In this document: in pieces, positions 7,170-14,228 of the stretch
How the letters are laid out: the number at the start of each line of letters is the position of its first letter
Position numbering within the stretch: position 1 is the stretch's first letter
From: Oxalobacter formigenes
Lineage (GTDB): Bacteria; Pseudomonadota; Gammaproteobacteria; Burkholderiales; Burkholderiaceae_D
Direction: 5' to 3'
Length of the DNA stretch: 15,498 nt
NCBI GenBank assembly: GCA_019424645.1
Contig: JAHYZB010000044.1
Span: forward strand, 1-15,498
The notes under the pieces: model-generated
What the model was told of the DNA's origin: nothing
The model's input: the letters and a program-made list of their open reading frames with translations, nothing else
Database searches by the model: none
Made by a program: the position numbers and the translations under genes

Positions 7170-8333
7170 TTAGAGTCCGGCTGCTTTACGCAAATCAGAA
7201 GCTTTATCCGTTTTTTCCCAGGTGAATTCCGGCTCATCGCGACCGAAGTGTCCGTATGCAGCCGTCTTGACATAGCGTGGATGCAGCAGGTCAAGCATTT
7301 GTACAATACCCTTTGGACGCAAATCGAAATGATCATTAACCAGAGCGGCGATCTTGTTATCAGCGATAACACCGGTACCTTCGGTATTGATTGTGATATT
7401 GATCGGTTTGGCAACGCCGATGGCGTAACTGACCTGAATCTGGCATTTTTTGGCCAGTCCGGCTGCAACGATATTCTTGGCGACGTAACGGGCGGCATAG
7501 GCGGCAGAACGATCGACCTTACTCGGATCTTTTCCGGAGAAAGCGCCACCACCATGTGGACAGGAACCACCATAAGTATCGACAATGATTTTACGGCCAG
7601 TCAGACCACAATCGCCCTGTGGGCCACCGATAACGAAACGGCCGGTCGGATTGACCAGATATTTCGTATCTTTCAGCCATTCGGCAGGCATGACCGGTTT
7701 GATAATTTCCTCGATAACCGCTTCTTCAATCTGCTTGTGTTCAACCTCTGGCGCATGCTGGGTCGACAAGACGATCGTTTCGGCTGCAACCGGCTTCCCG
7801 TCGACATAGCGCAGAGTAACCTGTGATTTGGCATCCGGGCGCAACCATTCAATACGGCCATCCTTGCGCAACTGGGACTGACGTTCGACCAGTCTGTGCG
7901 CATAGTAAATCGCTGCAGGCATCAGTTCCGGTGTTTCATCGCAGGCATAACCGAACATCAGACCCTGATCGCCAGCACCCTGATCCAGATCGATACCACG
8001 TCCTTCATCGACGCCCTGGGCGATATCGGGTGACTGTTTGTCATATCCAACCAGCACGGCACAACCACGATGGTCGATACCATAATCGTTATTATCATAG
8101 CCGATACGCTTGATGGTATCGCGTGCGACGGAAATATAATCGATGTTGGCCGTTGTGGTGATTTCACCGGCCAGAACAACCAGCCCGGTATTACACAGGG
8201 TTTCAGCTGCCACACGTGCATAAGGATCCTGTTCCAGAATGGCATCTAAAATGGCATCGGAAATCTGATCGGCAACTTTATCGGGATGTCCTTCAGAAAC
8301 CGATTCAGAAGTAAAGAGATAATCTTGAGACAT
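7170..8333 (-). CDS. metK: S-adenosylmethionine synthetase
   Basis: MetK makes SAM from methionine and ATP in the cytoplasm. The product is 387 residues (E. coli 384). Signatures seen: SESVSEGHPDKVADQISDA near the N-terminus (ATP/metal site), GAGDQGLMFGYA at 119-130 and GGGAFSGKDPSKVDRS at 261-276. I chose the ATG at 8333 because the family starts at this point and because a GGAG lies five bases upstream. The reading frame is open for a further 13 codons upstream (to 8372), but those residues have no counterpart in the family and lie in the leader. The gene stands alone on the minus strand with its own promoter, a roughly 105-nt leader and a shared terminator. UbiG in this window is one SAM consumer. 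Confidence 0.97.
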   Translation of the reverse strand: MSQDYLFTSESVSEGHPDKVADQISDAILDAILEQDPYARVAAETLCNTGLVVLAGEITTTANIDYISVARDTIKRIGYDNNDYGIDHRGCAVLVGYDKQSPDIAQGVDEGRGIDLDQGAGDQGLMFGYACDETPELMPAAIYYAHRLVERQSQLRKDGRIEWLRPDAKSQVTLRYVDGKPVAAETIVLSTQHAPEVEHKQIEEAVIEEIIKPVMPAEWLKDTKYLVNPTGRFVIGGPQGDCGLTGRKIIVDTYGGSCPHGGGAFSGKDPSKVDRSAAYAARYVAKNIVAAGLAKKCQIQVSYAIGVAKPINITINTEGTGVIADNKIAALVNDHFDLRPKGIVQMLDLLHPRYVKTAAYGHFGRDEPEFTWEKTDKASDLRKAAGL

Positions 8334-8382
8334 AAAAACTCCAAAAAAGGGCCAAATTGCGATCGCAGCCAATTTTGAAGTC

Positions 8383-8418
8383 TGCGACGCTTTAGCGAAA
8401 TTTATAAACCGCTTCGCA
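8383..8418 (-). promoter_or_regulatory. Foldable element in the metK leader
   Basis: On the minus strand the leader can form a stem TGCGA/TCGCA (8414-8418 with 8383-8387) continued by AGCG/CGCT (8410-8413 with 8394-8397). A 6-nt bulge (AAAGCG) sits on one side and a 12-nt AT-rich loop at the tip. Closer to the gene, a 10-bp palindrome TGCGATCGCA (8358-8367) and the pair AAATTG/CAATTT (8354-8359, 8370-8375) offer competing pairings just before the Shine-Dalgarno. I do not recognise a named riboswitch here. Confidence 0.35.
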
Positions 8419-8446
8419 AGTTGTCTGTTAACTCAGCGGCATCATT

Positions 8447-8474
8447 ATTCTACGCCGAATTGGTTCGTTGACAA
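8447..8474 (-). promoter_or_regulatory. Probable metK promoter
   Basis: TTGTCA (8469-8474, one mismatch to the -35 consensus) and TAGAAT (8447-8452, one mismatch to the -10) are 16 bp apart on the minus strand. Transcription would start near 8440, giving a leader of about 105 nt. Confidence 0.65.
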
Positions 8475-8732
8475 GCTCATGTTCTTCGGAAAAATCAACA
8501 ATCCAACTGGATTAATTCCCCGTTTTTCACTTTTCACATGAAAGTTTTATGATTTACTCAAGATAAATCAGGGCAATATTAACCACTTCAAAACCTGAAA
8601 TGTAAAACTCTTCCCGCAAATTTGATATCATCTTCTTTTCTGCAATTCGACCTATTTGCAATTGATTTCGGCCTGAACAAGTACTTCACGTATGTTGACT
8701 TCGACAAAAGCCTCAATCAGACAGGATAAAAC

Positions 8733-9611
8733 ATGAGGCTGTTCATATTCATTTTATGGTTGCTCCACTGGCTGCCACTGCCTGTATTGGGCCGTTTGGG
8801 CAAACTGATGGGAACGATCTCGTTTTATGCATTGCCCCGACGCCGGAAAATCACCCTGACCAACCTGAATCTCTGTTTCCCCGATATGTCCGAAACAGAA
8901 CGCTATAAAATCGCCAAAGAACATTTCCAGAATTATGGTCGCAGCATTCTTGAACGAAGCATTCTCTGGTGGGCATCCCCGGAAAGAGTCAAAAAGCTTA
9001 TTGTCGTCGATCCCGTTTTTCCTATGGATGAAGTCAGATCCGGTCCGGTCATCTTTTTGTGCCCCCATTTCGTCTGCCTTGAAATGGCCGGTGTCGTCAT
9101 TACCATGAATACTCCGGGTTGTTCCATTTACATGAAACAGTCAAACCCCGTGTTTGATGAGCTGTTGCGCCGCGGAAGAATGCGTTTTAATGACGACATC
9201 ATTCTTCTTTCCCGGGATGCAGGCATCAAGCCGATCGTTCGCGCACTTCATAAAAACATCCCGTTCATGATGCTGCCTGATCTGGATTTCGGCACAAAGG
9301 ATGCTGCGTTCGTCCCTTTCTTCGGTGAACCTGCCGCCACCCTGCTCGCTCCGGCAAGACTTGCTGCCGTCACCAACGCGAAAGTCATTCCCATGATCAC
9401 CACATTCCTGCCCGATTACAAGGGATGGAAAGTCACGATTTATCCTCCTTTCGATGACTTTCCGGGCAAGGATATGATCGAGGCAACCCGACGGGTCAAC
9501 GAATTCATTGAACAGAGAATTATTGAAACACCTGCTGAATATCTGTGGACTCACCGTCGTTTCAAAACACGCCCGGAAGGTCGTCCCATGATTTATGAGG
9601 ACAACGACTAG
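8733..9611 (+). CDS. lpxL: Lipid A biosynthesis acyltransferase, LpxL/HtrB family
   Basis: This is an inner-membrane acyltransferase that adds a secondary acyl chain to Kdo-lipid A precursor from acyl-ACP. The 292-residue protein begins with a hydrophobic segment (residues 3-31, MRLFIFILWLLHWLPLPVLG onward) that anchors it. NLNLCFPDMSETER is characteristic of the family. The catalytic HX4E is seen as CPHFVCLE, with H112 and E117. The C-terminal part ends in the family-like EYLWTHRRFKTRP. The start ATG is preceded by AGGA six bases upstream. dapF follows after 45 bp, which suggests an operon with dapF and ppk2. Whether it is the lauroyl- or myristoyl-type enzyme cannot be told from the sequence. 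Confidence 0.93.
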   Translation: MRLFIFILWLLHWLPLPVLGRLGKLMGTISFYALPRRRKITLTNLNLCFPDMSETERYKIAKEHFQNYGRSILERSILWWASPERVKKLIVVDPVFPMDEVRSGPVIFLCPHFVCLEMAGVVITMNTPGCSIYMKQSNPVFDELLRRGRMRFNDDIILLSRDAGIKPIVRALHKNIPFMMLPDLDFGTKDAAFVPFFGEPAATLLAPARLAAVTNAKVIPMITTFLPDYKGWKVTIYPPFDDFPGKDMIEATRRVNEFIEQRIIETPAEYLWTHRRFKTRPEGRPMIYEDND

Positions 9612-9656
9612 GCTTTTGCCCTTATATTTTCACGCTGGTTCATTTGCGTTCAACAT

Positions 9657-10520
9657 ATGAAACTGAAATTCACAAAAATGCATGGCGCGGGAAACGATTT
9701 CATCGTTTTGAATGCCATCGATCAAGTTATCAATCTGACCCGGGAACAATATCGTTTTCTGGCTGACAGACGCTACGGCATTGGCGCCGATCAAATTCTG
9801 CTGGTTGAGAAGCCGGATAATCCGGAAGTCGATTTCAAATACCGGATTTTCAATTCCGATGGCGGCGAAGTGGAACAGTGTGGAAACGGTGCACGCGCTT
9901 TTGCAAAATTCGTGACCGAATCCGGTTTGACCCGGCAAAACCCGATCAGGGTGCAAACCAAAGTCGGCATTATTGAATTGCATCTGGAAGAGGACGGCAG
10001 TGTCACTGTCGATATGGGAAAACCTGTTTTCGCAACAGCCAGAATTCCTTTTTTGACAAAGGGACTGACAAGCGATGAAACCGGTTCAGACACCATCTGG
10101 AATTTGATTCTGGATACAGGAGGCATCAAAAAAACCGTTCCGATATCCGTTGTCTCCATGGGTAATCCTCATGCGGTTCAGGTCGTCGACGATGTCGATC
10201 ACGCACCTGTCGCAGATGAAGGGCCGCTGATTGAAAATCATGAGCGCTTCCCTGAACGCGTCAATGCCGGTTTTATGGAAATTCGGGACAGGCACTCCAT
10301 AAAACTGCGGGTTTACGAAAGAGGTGCAGCAGAAACGCTGGCATGTGGAACAGGCGCCTGTGCGGCCGTCGTTTCCGGAATCCGAAGAAAACTGCTGGAC
10401 TCGCCTGTGACCGTCAAGGCTCGCGGGGGAGAATTGAAAATTGCCTGGAACGGTGATGGACATAATGTCATCATGTCCGGACCGGCAATTATCGTGTTTA
10501 ATGGCGAAATCAACTTGTGA
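9657..10520 (+). CDS. dapF: Diaminopimelate epimerase
   Basis: DapF interconverts LL- and meso-diaminopimelate without cofactor, supplying lysine and peptidoglycan cross-links. The 287-residue protein starts with MKLKFTKMHGAGNDF, the standard family N-terminus. Both catalytic cysteines are present: C75 in EQCGNGARAFAKF and C230 in ETLACGTGACAAVVSG. The length is slightly above the usual 274-280 because of a short insertion in the middle (about residues 135-148). It lies 45 bp after lpxL and 6 bp before the polyphosphate kinase gene. meso-Diaminopimelate is also the peptidoglycan residue that the OmpA-like domain encoded at 4999-5622 is expected to bind. Confidence 0.97.
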   Translation: MKLKFTKMHGAGNDFIVLNAIDQVINLTREQYRFLADRRYGIGADQILLVEKPDNPEVDFKYRIFNSDGGEVEQCGNGARAFAKFVTESGLTRQNPIRVQTKVGIIELHLEEDGSVTVDMGKPVFATARIPFLTKGLTSDETGSDTIWNLILDTGGIKKTVPISVVSMGNPHAVQVVDDVDHAPVADEGPLIENHERFPERVNAGFMEIRDRHSIKLRVYERGAAETLACGTGACAAVVSGIRRKLLDSPVTVKARGGELKIAWNGDGHNVIMSGPAIIVFNGEINL

Positions 10521-10526
10521 GGCAAA

Positions 10527-11393
10527 ATGAATATTGATACTGAACTTTTCCGTGTTCTGGACGATGCGGAAATCGATCTGAAAGATACTCCTACCGTTAT
10601 CAAACCGTTCTATCGTTCCAAAAAGGATTATCGCAACATACTGGACGAAGACACGGTTGAATTGCGTGACCAGCAAAGTGTGTTGAATGCGTCAGGACAA
10701 TACTCACTCCTTATTATTTTTCAGGCCATGGATGCTGCCGGCAAAGACGGCGCGATCAAACACGTCATGTCTGGCGTCAATCCTCAAGGATGTCACGTCC
10801 ACAGTTTCAAGGCTCCAACCGAGGCCGAACTCAAACACGATTTTTTATGGCGATGTGTCCAGCAGTTGCCTGAACGGGGAGAGATCGGAATCTTCAACCG
10901 ATCCTACTATGAAGACGTACTGGTTGTTCGCGTACACCCTGAAATTCTGGCAAAACAGAAACTTCCCGATATGAAACCGGGAGAGGATTTATGGGAACAA
11001 CGTTATGAGTCCATCCGCAATCTGGAAAAGCATCTTCACAGGAACGGTACCAGAATCATCAAGTTTTATCTGCACCTCTCCAAAGACGAACAACGCAAAC
11101 GACTTCTGGAACGCATCGATATACCCGATAAAAACTGGAAGCTCAGCCTGGGCGATTTCGTGGAAAGACAATACTGGGACAAATACATGGATGCATTCGA
11201 AAAATGCCTGTCCAGCACATCAACGGAGGAATGCCCCTGGTACATCATTCCGGCTGATGACAAAAACAACGCCCGCCTCATCATCTCTTCCGTTATTCTG
11301 AAAACGATCAAGGACCTGAAGCTTTCCTATCCACATGCTACCAAAAAGCATTATCACCAGCTGGAAGAACTCCGTAAAAAACTGGAAGAATGA
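10527..11393 (+). CDS. ppk2: PPK2-family polyphosphate:nucleotide phosphotransferase
   Basis: PPK2 enzymes move phosphate between inorganic polyphosphate and nucleotides, mostly regenerating NDP or NTP from polyphosphate. The 288-residue single-domain protein has Walker A QAMDAAGKDG (66-75), then HVMSGVNPQGC, and Walker B GIFNRSYYEDVLVVRVH (121-137). A lid region with positively charged residues follows (EQRKRLLERIDIPDKNWK). The wording of these motifs and the length resemble the PPK2 class III group, whose members can phosphorylate AMP and ADP; that class call is by recognition only. Its Shine-Dalgarno GAGG overlaps the dapF stop codon and the ATG is only 6 bp later, so translation is probably coupled to dapF. 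A strong terminator follows. Confidence 0.93.
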   Translation: MNIDTELFRVLDDAEIDLKDTPTVIKPFYRSKKDYRNILDEDTVELRDQQSVLNASGQYSLLIIFQAMDAAGKDGAIKHVMSGVNPQGCHVHSFKAPTEAELKHDFLWRCVQQLPERGEIGIFNRSYYEDVLVVRVHPEILAKQKLPDMKPGEDLWEQRYESIRNLEKHLHRNGTRIIKFYLHLSKDEQRKRLLERIDIPDKNWKLSLGDFVERQYWDKYMDAFEKCLSSTSTEECPWYIIPADDKNNARLIISSVILKTIKDLKLSYPHATKKHYHQLEELRKKLEE

Positions 11394-11448
11394 TCTTTTC
11401 AATATTCGAAAGCGCTTTTCACCGGAAACGGCTGAATTCCTTTCTGGC

Positions 11449-11482
11449 AAAGGCCAAATCGTTGAACCGGTTTGGCCTTTTT
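11449..11482 (+). terminator. Intrinsic terminator of the lpxL-dapF-ppk2 unit
   Basis: AAAGGCCAAA pairs with TTTGGCCTTT over 10 bp, extendable by a G-U and a C-G pair, around an 8-base loop and followed by more T. It begins 56 bases after the ppk2 stop. Confidence 0.9.
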
Positions 11483-11547
11483 ATATAAATTCACCCGAAA
11501 AAACAGATTTTTCTGCAAAAAATATTGCCTTAAATAAATTTTTTAAA

Positions 11548-11582
11548 TAATTGAGAATAATTTTCATTATCATTCTCAATTA
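11548..11582. promoter_or_regulatory. Fur-box-like operator
   Basis: Two perfect 11-bp arms, TAATTGAGAAT and ATTCTCAATTA, flank a 13-bp centre. The 19-mer at 11553-11571, GAGAATAATTTTCATTATC, matches the classical Fur consensus GATAATGATAATCATTATC at 15 of 19 positions. A second overlapping register (ending at 11577) matches 13 of 19. Overlapping 19-mers are usual at strong Fur sites. PerR, another Fur-family regulator, binds a related box. The site is 335 bp upstream of the ahpC ATG. Confidence 0.65.
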
Positions 11583-11847
11583 AAAACAACTCTTCCGGAA
11601 AATTCTCAATCTTTTTCGCTCATCAATCTGATTCATCGCAAGTATCCGTTTTTAATAATGTTTTTATTGCCGAATCTTAATTTCACATCCAGTAAAAGCG
11701 TTTAAATTCACAAAAAATCGTTGTCAGAAAACCATCAAAAACAGCCCTGAAAAAGTTTGGCGCGTTCTGCAGGATTTTAAAAGTCGTGTTTTAATATGAA
11801 AAACGCGACGAACACAACGGTTGTTCATCATACGGATTCCAAAGTAT

Positions 11848-11884
11848 CCGGCAGGTTGAAAATCCTGAAGATTTTCAAAACCGG
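11848..11884 (+). promoter_or_regulatory. Stable hairpin in the ahpC leader
   Basis: TTGAAAATC (11856-11864) and GATTTTCAA (11870-11878) form a perfect 9-bp stem with a CTGAA loop. Outside it, CCGG pairs with CCGG (11848-11851, 11881-11884). There is no adjacent U-tract, so it is not a simple terminator. The CCGG arm overlaps a competing hairpin CGGAT/ATCCG (11833-11850), so the two folds exclude each other. The ahpC Shine-Dalgarno starts about 20 nt downstream. Confidence 0.5.
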
Positions 11885-11916
11885 TCGGGCCATTATTTTT
11901 ATTTAAGGAGAAACAC

Positions 11917-12483
11917 ATGTCATCTTTGATCAATACCGAAATCATCCCTTTCAAGGCACAGGCTTATCACAACGGACAGTTCGTCAAGGTTACCGATGCA
12001 GACCTGAAAGGCAAATGGTCTGTCGTATTTTTCTATCCTGCCGACTTTTCTTTCGTTTGCCCGACCGAACTGGGCGATCTGGCTGATCATTACGAAGAAT
12101 TCAAGAAACTGGGCGTGGAAATCTATTCCGTTTCGACAGACACCCATTTCGTTCACAAGGGCTGGCACGACGCTTCTGACACCATCAAAAAAATCCAGTT
12201 CCCGATGGTCGGCGATCCAAGCGGCCAGATCAGCCGTAACTTCAATGTCCTGATCGACAATGACGGTGTTGCCCTGCGCGGTACTTTCGTTATCAATCCG
12301 GAAGGCGTAATCAAGCTGTGCGAAATCCACGATCTGGGTATCGGCCGTTCGGCAACTGAATTGCTCCGCAAGGTTCAGGCAGCCCAATACGTTGCGACTC
12401 ACAAAGGTCAGGTATGCCCTGCTTCCTGGCAACCAGGCGGCGAAACTTTAGCCCCATCCCTGGATCTGGTCGGCAAGATCTAA
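11917..12483 (+). CDS. ahpC: Alkyl hydroperoxide reductase subunit C (typical 2-Cys peroxiredoxin)
   Basis: AhpC reduces H2O2 and organic peroxides in the cytoplasm and is itself reduced by AhpF. The 188-residue protein is close in length and sequence to E. coli AhpC. The peroxidatic cysteine is C48 in YPADFSFVCPTELGD. The resolving cysteine is C167 in GQVCPASWQPG, and the C-terminus ends in LAPSLDLVGKI. The start has an excellent Shine-Dalgarno, AAGGAG, six bases upstream, consistent with high expression. ahpF follows after 102 bp containing a hairpin. The Fur-like box further upstream hints at iron-dependent or Fur-family control, in addition to or in place of OxyR. Confidence 0.97.
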   Translation: MSSLINTEIIPFKAQAYHNGQFVKVTDADLKGKWSVVFFYPADFSFVCPTELGDLADHYEEFKKLGVEIYSVSTDTHFVHKGWHDASDTIKKIQFPMVGDPSGQISRNFNVLIDNDGVALRGTFVINPEGVIKLCEIHDLGIGRSATELLRKVQAAQYVATHKGQVCPASWQPGGETLAPSLDLVGKI

Positions 12484-12496
12484 TCGACTACTCTCC

Positions 12497-12533
12497 TGTC
12501 TCCGGTTCAGGCAATTTTGTCTGTCCGGAGACA
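12497..12533 (+). promoter_or_regulatory. Intercistronic hairpin between ahpC and ahpF
   Basis: TGTCTCCGG (12497-12505) pairs perfectly with CCGGAGACA (12525-12533). Inside, CAGGC and GTCTG (12508-12512, 12519-12523) add five pairs, one of them G-U. No U-run follows on the plus strand; the next bases are A-rich. It is therefore more likely an mRNA 3'-end stabiliser or processing element than a full terminator, and it would let ahpC accumulate above ahpF. Confidence 0.6.
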
Positions 12534-12585
12534 AACCATAATAATAAAAAATCAAAACAAGACTCTCAACCGGAGCAGATAAAGC

Positions 12586-14133
12586 ATGCTGGACAATCAA
12601 GTCAAAGAACAACTGAAAAACTATCTCGCGAAACTGGTCAATCCGATTGAGATAGTTGTCTCGATTAACGATACTGCAAAATCAAAGGAAATGACTGCGC
12701 TGCTGAAGGATATTGCAGAGCTTTCCACCAAAATCACTCTCATCGAAAAAACCGACGACAACAAGAGATTGCCTTCTTTCTCTATCAATCGTCCGGATGG
12801 CAGTGCGAACGTTCGCTTTGCCGGTATCCCGATGGGACATGAATTCACGTCACTGGTTCTGGCACTCCTGCAAGTTGGCGGATACCCGCCGAAAATCGAA
12901 CCGGACGTTATCGAACAAATCAGAAATCTGGAAGGAAAGTACGAATTCGAAACGTACATTTCCCTGAGCTGCCAGAACTGTCCTGAAGTCGTTCAGGCAT
13001 TGAACCTGATGGCAGTCATTAATCCGAATATTTCCCATGTCATGATCGATGGCTCCATTTATCAGGATGAAGTCAACGAACGACATATCATGGCAGTCCC
13101 GAGCATTTTCATGAATGGATCGGAATTCGGTCAGGGTCGTATGAACATCAAGGAAATTCTGGCCAAGGTCGATACCGGCAGTTCAAAACGCGAAGCCGAA
13201 AAAATTTCGGCAAAAGAACCATTCGACGTTCTGGTCATCGGCGGTGGTTCTGCCGCAGCGACATCAGCCATTTATGCGGCCAGAAAAGGCATTCGTACCG
13301 GCCTTGTCACTGAAAACTTCGGCGGACAGATCCTGAATACGACCGATATCGAAAACGTTATCGCCATCAAAAAAATCGAAGGCACACATCTGGCCGCCGT
13401 ATTTGAAGACAATATCCGCAATCACGACATTGATGTGATGATGCCACAACTGGCAGTCAATCTTGTTCCCGGTGAATTGATTGAAGTACAACTGGCAAGC
13501 GGTGCTTCCGTCAAAAGCAAAACAGTCATTCTGGCGACCGGTGCGAACTGGAGAAAAATGGTCGTTCCGGGTGAAGAACAGTATATCGGTCGCGGGGTAG
13601 CGTTCTGTCCTCACTGCGACGGCCCGCTTTACAAGAACAAACGTATTGCCGTCATTGGTGGTGGCAACTCGGCTGTCGAAGCCGCCATCGATCTGGCCGG
13701 TATTGCCGAACATGTGAGCGTTCTCGTTCGCAATACGACACTGACTGCTGACACCGTACTGCAAAACAAGCTCTTCACGCTGAAGAACGTTACCCTGGTC
13801 ACACAGGCTTCAACCTCCGAAGTCAAAGGGGATGGACAGAAAGTGACCGGACTGGTCTATGAAGATATGGCAACCGTATCGAAACGGACTCTTGACGTGG
13901 CTGGTATCTTCGTTCAGATCGGACAGGTTCCGACAACCGGATGGCTGAAGGAAACACCAGTCAGGCTCAATGAGAAAAACGAGATCGAAGTCGATGCCTA
14001 TAACAGGACAAACGTTCCCGGCGTATTTGCGGCAGGTGACGTCAGCTCGTCTCCATACAAACAGATTGTCATTGCAATGGGCGATGGTGCCAAGGCAGCC
14101 CTCTCCGCATTCGATTATCTGATCCGCAATTAA
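12586..14133 (+). CDS. ahpF: Alkyl hydroperoxide reductase subunit F (NADH:peroxiredoxin reductase)
   Basis: AhpF is a flavoprotein that passes electrons from NADH through FAD and two disulphides to AhpC. The 515-residue protein has the full architecture. The N-terminal double thioredoxin-like fold (1 to about 200) carries the redox pair C129/C132 in SCQNCPEV. The FAD-binding motif VLVIGGGSAAATSAIYAA is at about 215-232, the NADH-binding motif AVIGGGNSAVEAA at about 355-367, and the second pair C341/C344 in FCPHCDGP. The C-terminus has the flavin-contacting GVFAAGDV. The dinucleotide motif has Ser-Ala where most relatives have Pro-Ala-Gly, still fitting GxGxxA. The N-terminal domain separates it from plain thioredoxin reductase. 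The Shine-Dalgarno (GGAG) lies about 10 bases upstream, weaker than that of ahpC. Confidence 0.97.
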   Translation: MLDNQVKEQLKNYLAKLVNPIEIVVSINDTAKSKEMTALLKDIAELSTKITLIEKTDDNKRLPSFSINRPDGSANVRFAGIPMGHEFTSLVLALLQVGGYPPKIEPDVIEQIRNLEGKYEFETYISLSCQNCPEVVQALNLMAVINPNISHVMIDGSIYQDEVNERHIMAVPSIFMNGSEFGQGRMNIKEILAKVDTGSSKREAEKISAKEPFDVLVIGGGSAAATSAIYAARKGIRTGLVTENFGGQILNTTDIENVIAIKKIEGTHLAAVFEDNIRNHDIDVMMPQLAVNLVPGELIEVQLASGASVKSKTVILATGANWRKMVVPGEEQYIGRGVAFCPHCDGPLYKNKRIAVIGGGNSAVEAAIDLAGIAEHVSVLVRNTTLTADTVLQNKLFTLKNVTLVTQASTSEVKGDGQKVTGLVYEDMATVSKRTLDVAGIFVQIGQVPTTGWLKETPVRLNEKNEIEVDAYNRTNVPGVFAAGDVSSSPYKQIVIAMGDGAKAALSAFDYLIRN

Positions 14134-14149
14134 AAGGCAATTTATAAAC

Positions 14150-14181
14150 AAAAAGGGACCGCAATAGCCGGTCCCTTTTTT
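14150..14181 (+). terminator. Intrinsic terminator of ahpCF
   Basis: AAAAAGGGACCG pairs with CGGTCCCTTTTT over 12 bp around a 7-base loop and ends in six T. It begins 16 bases after the ahpF stop. The opposite A-run would also permit termination from the other strand, but no gene converges here. Confidence 0.92.
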
Positions 14182-14183
14182 AT

Positions 14184-14213
14184 TTGGGATAAAATAAATT
14201 ATTCTTTTATAAA
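14184..14213 (+). promoter_or_regulatory. Probable promoter of the sir2-like gene and thiM
   Basis: TTGGGA (14184-14189) and TATAAA (14208-14213) are 18 bp apart, directly after the ahpCF terminator and 15 bp before the ATG at 14229. The leader would be very short, leaving no space for a riboswitch. Confidence 0.5.
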
Positions 14214-14228
14214 CTGTACGAAATTCCA

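Larger units (their letters stand above)
8334..8732. other. Divergent intergenic region between metK and lpxL
   Basis: This 399-bp stretch has no gene. Its metK-proximal third holds the metK promoter and a foldable leader. Its middle is AT-rich, with a small inverted repeat TTTCA-CA-TGAAA (8532-8543). On the lpxL side, TGCAATT occurs twice 16 bp apart (8641-8647 and 8657-8663), and a palindrome CAAATTTG lies just upstream. The lpxL Shine-Dalgarno AGGA is at 8723-8726. I could not identify a convincing lpxL promoter. Confidence 0.6.
11483..11916. other. Long AT-rich leader / intergenic region upstream of ahpC
   Basis: This 434-bp stretch lies between the ppk2 terminator and ahpC, with no credible gene. 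In order: an A/T-rich tract (about 11500-11550); the Fur-like inverted repeat (11548-11582); a second copy of one arm, ATTCTCAAT (11602-11610); and an uncharacterised 150-bp stretch. Next come CGCGTT/AACGCG (11761-11766, 11802-11807) enclosing TTAAAA/TTTTAA (11777-11782, 11789-11794), then two overlapping hairpins (11833-11884) and the Shine-Dalgarno AAGGAG. A TG-extended -10 (TGTTTTAAT, 11787-11795) is the best ahpC promoter candidate, but it has no clear -35. No OxyR-type ATAG-N7-CTAT pattern was found by eye. A small RNA under the Fur-like box is possible, but no terminator for one is evident. Confidence 0.55.

Noticed and set aside
8334..8372. 13-residue N-terminal extension of MetK
   Set aside because: The residues are not found in the family, and GGAG is correctly spaced only for the ATG at 8333.
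11600..11916. OxyR-type site (ATAG-N7-CTAT repeats) upstream of ahpC
   Set aside because: Searched by eye and no spaced match was found; a weak site cannot be excluded.
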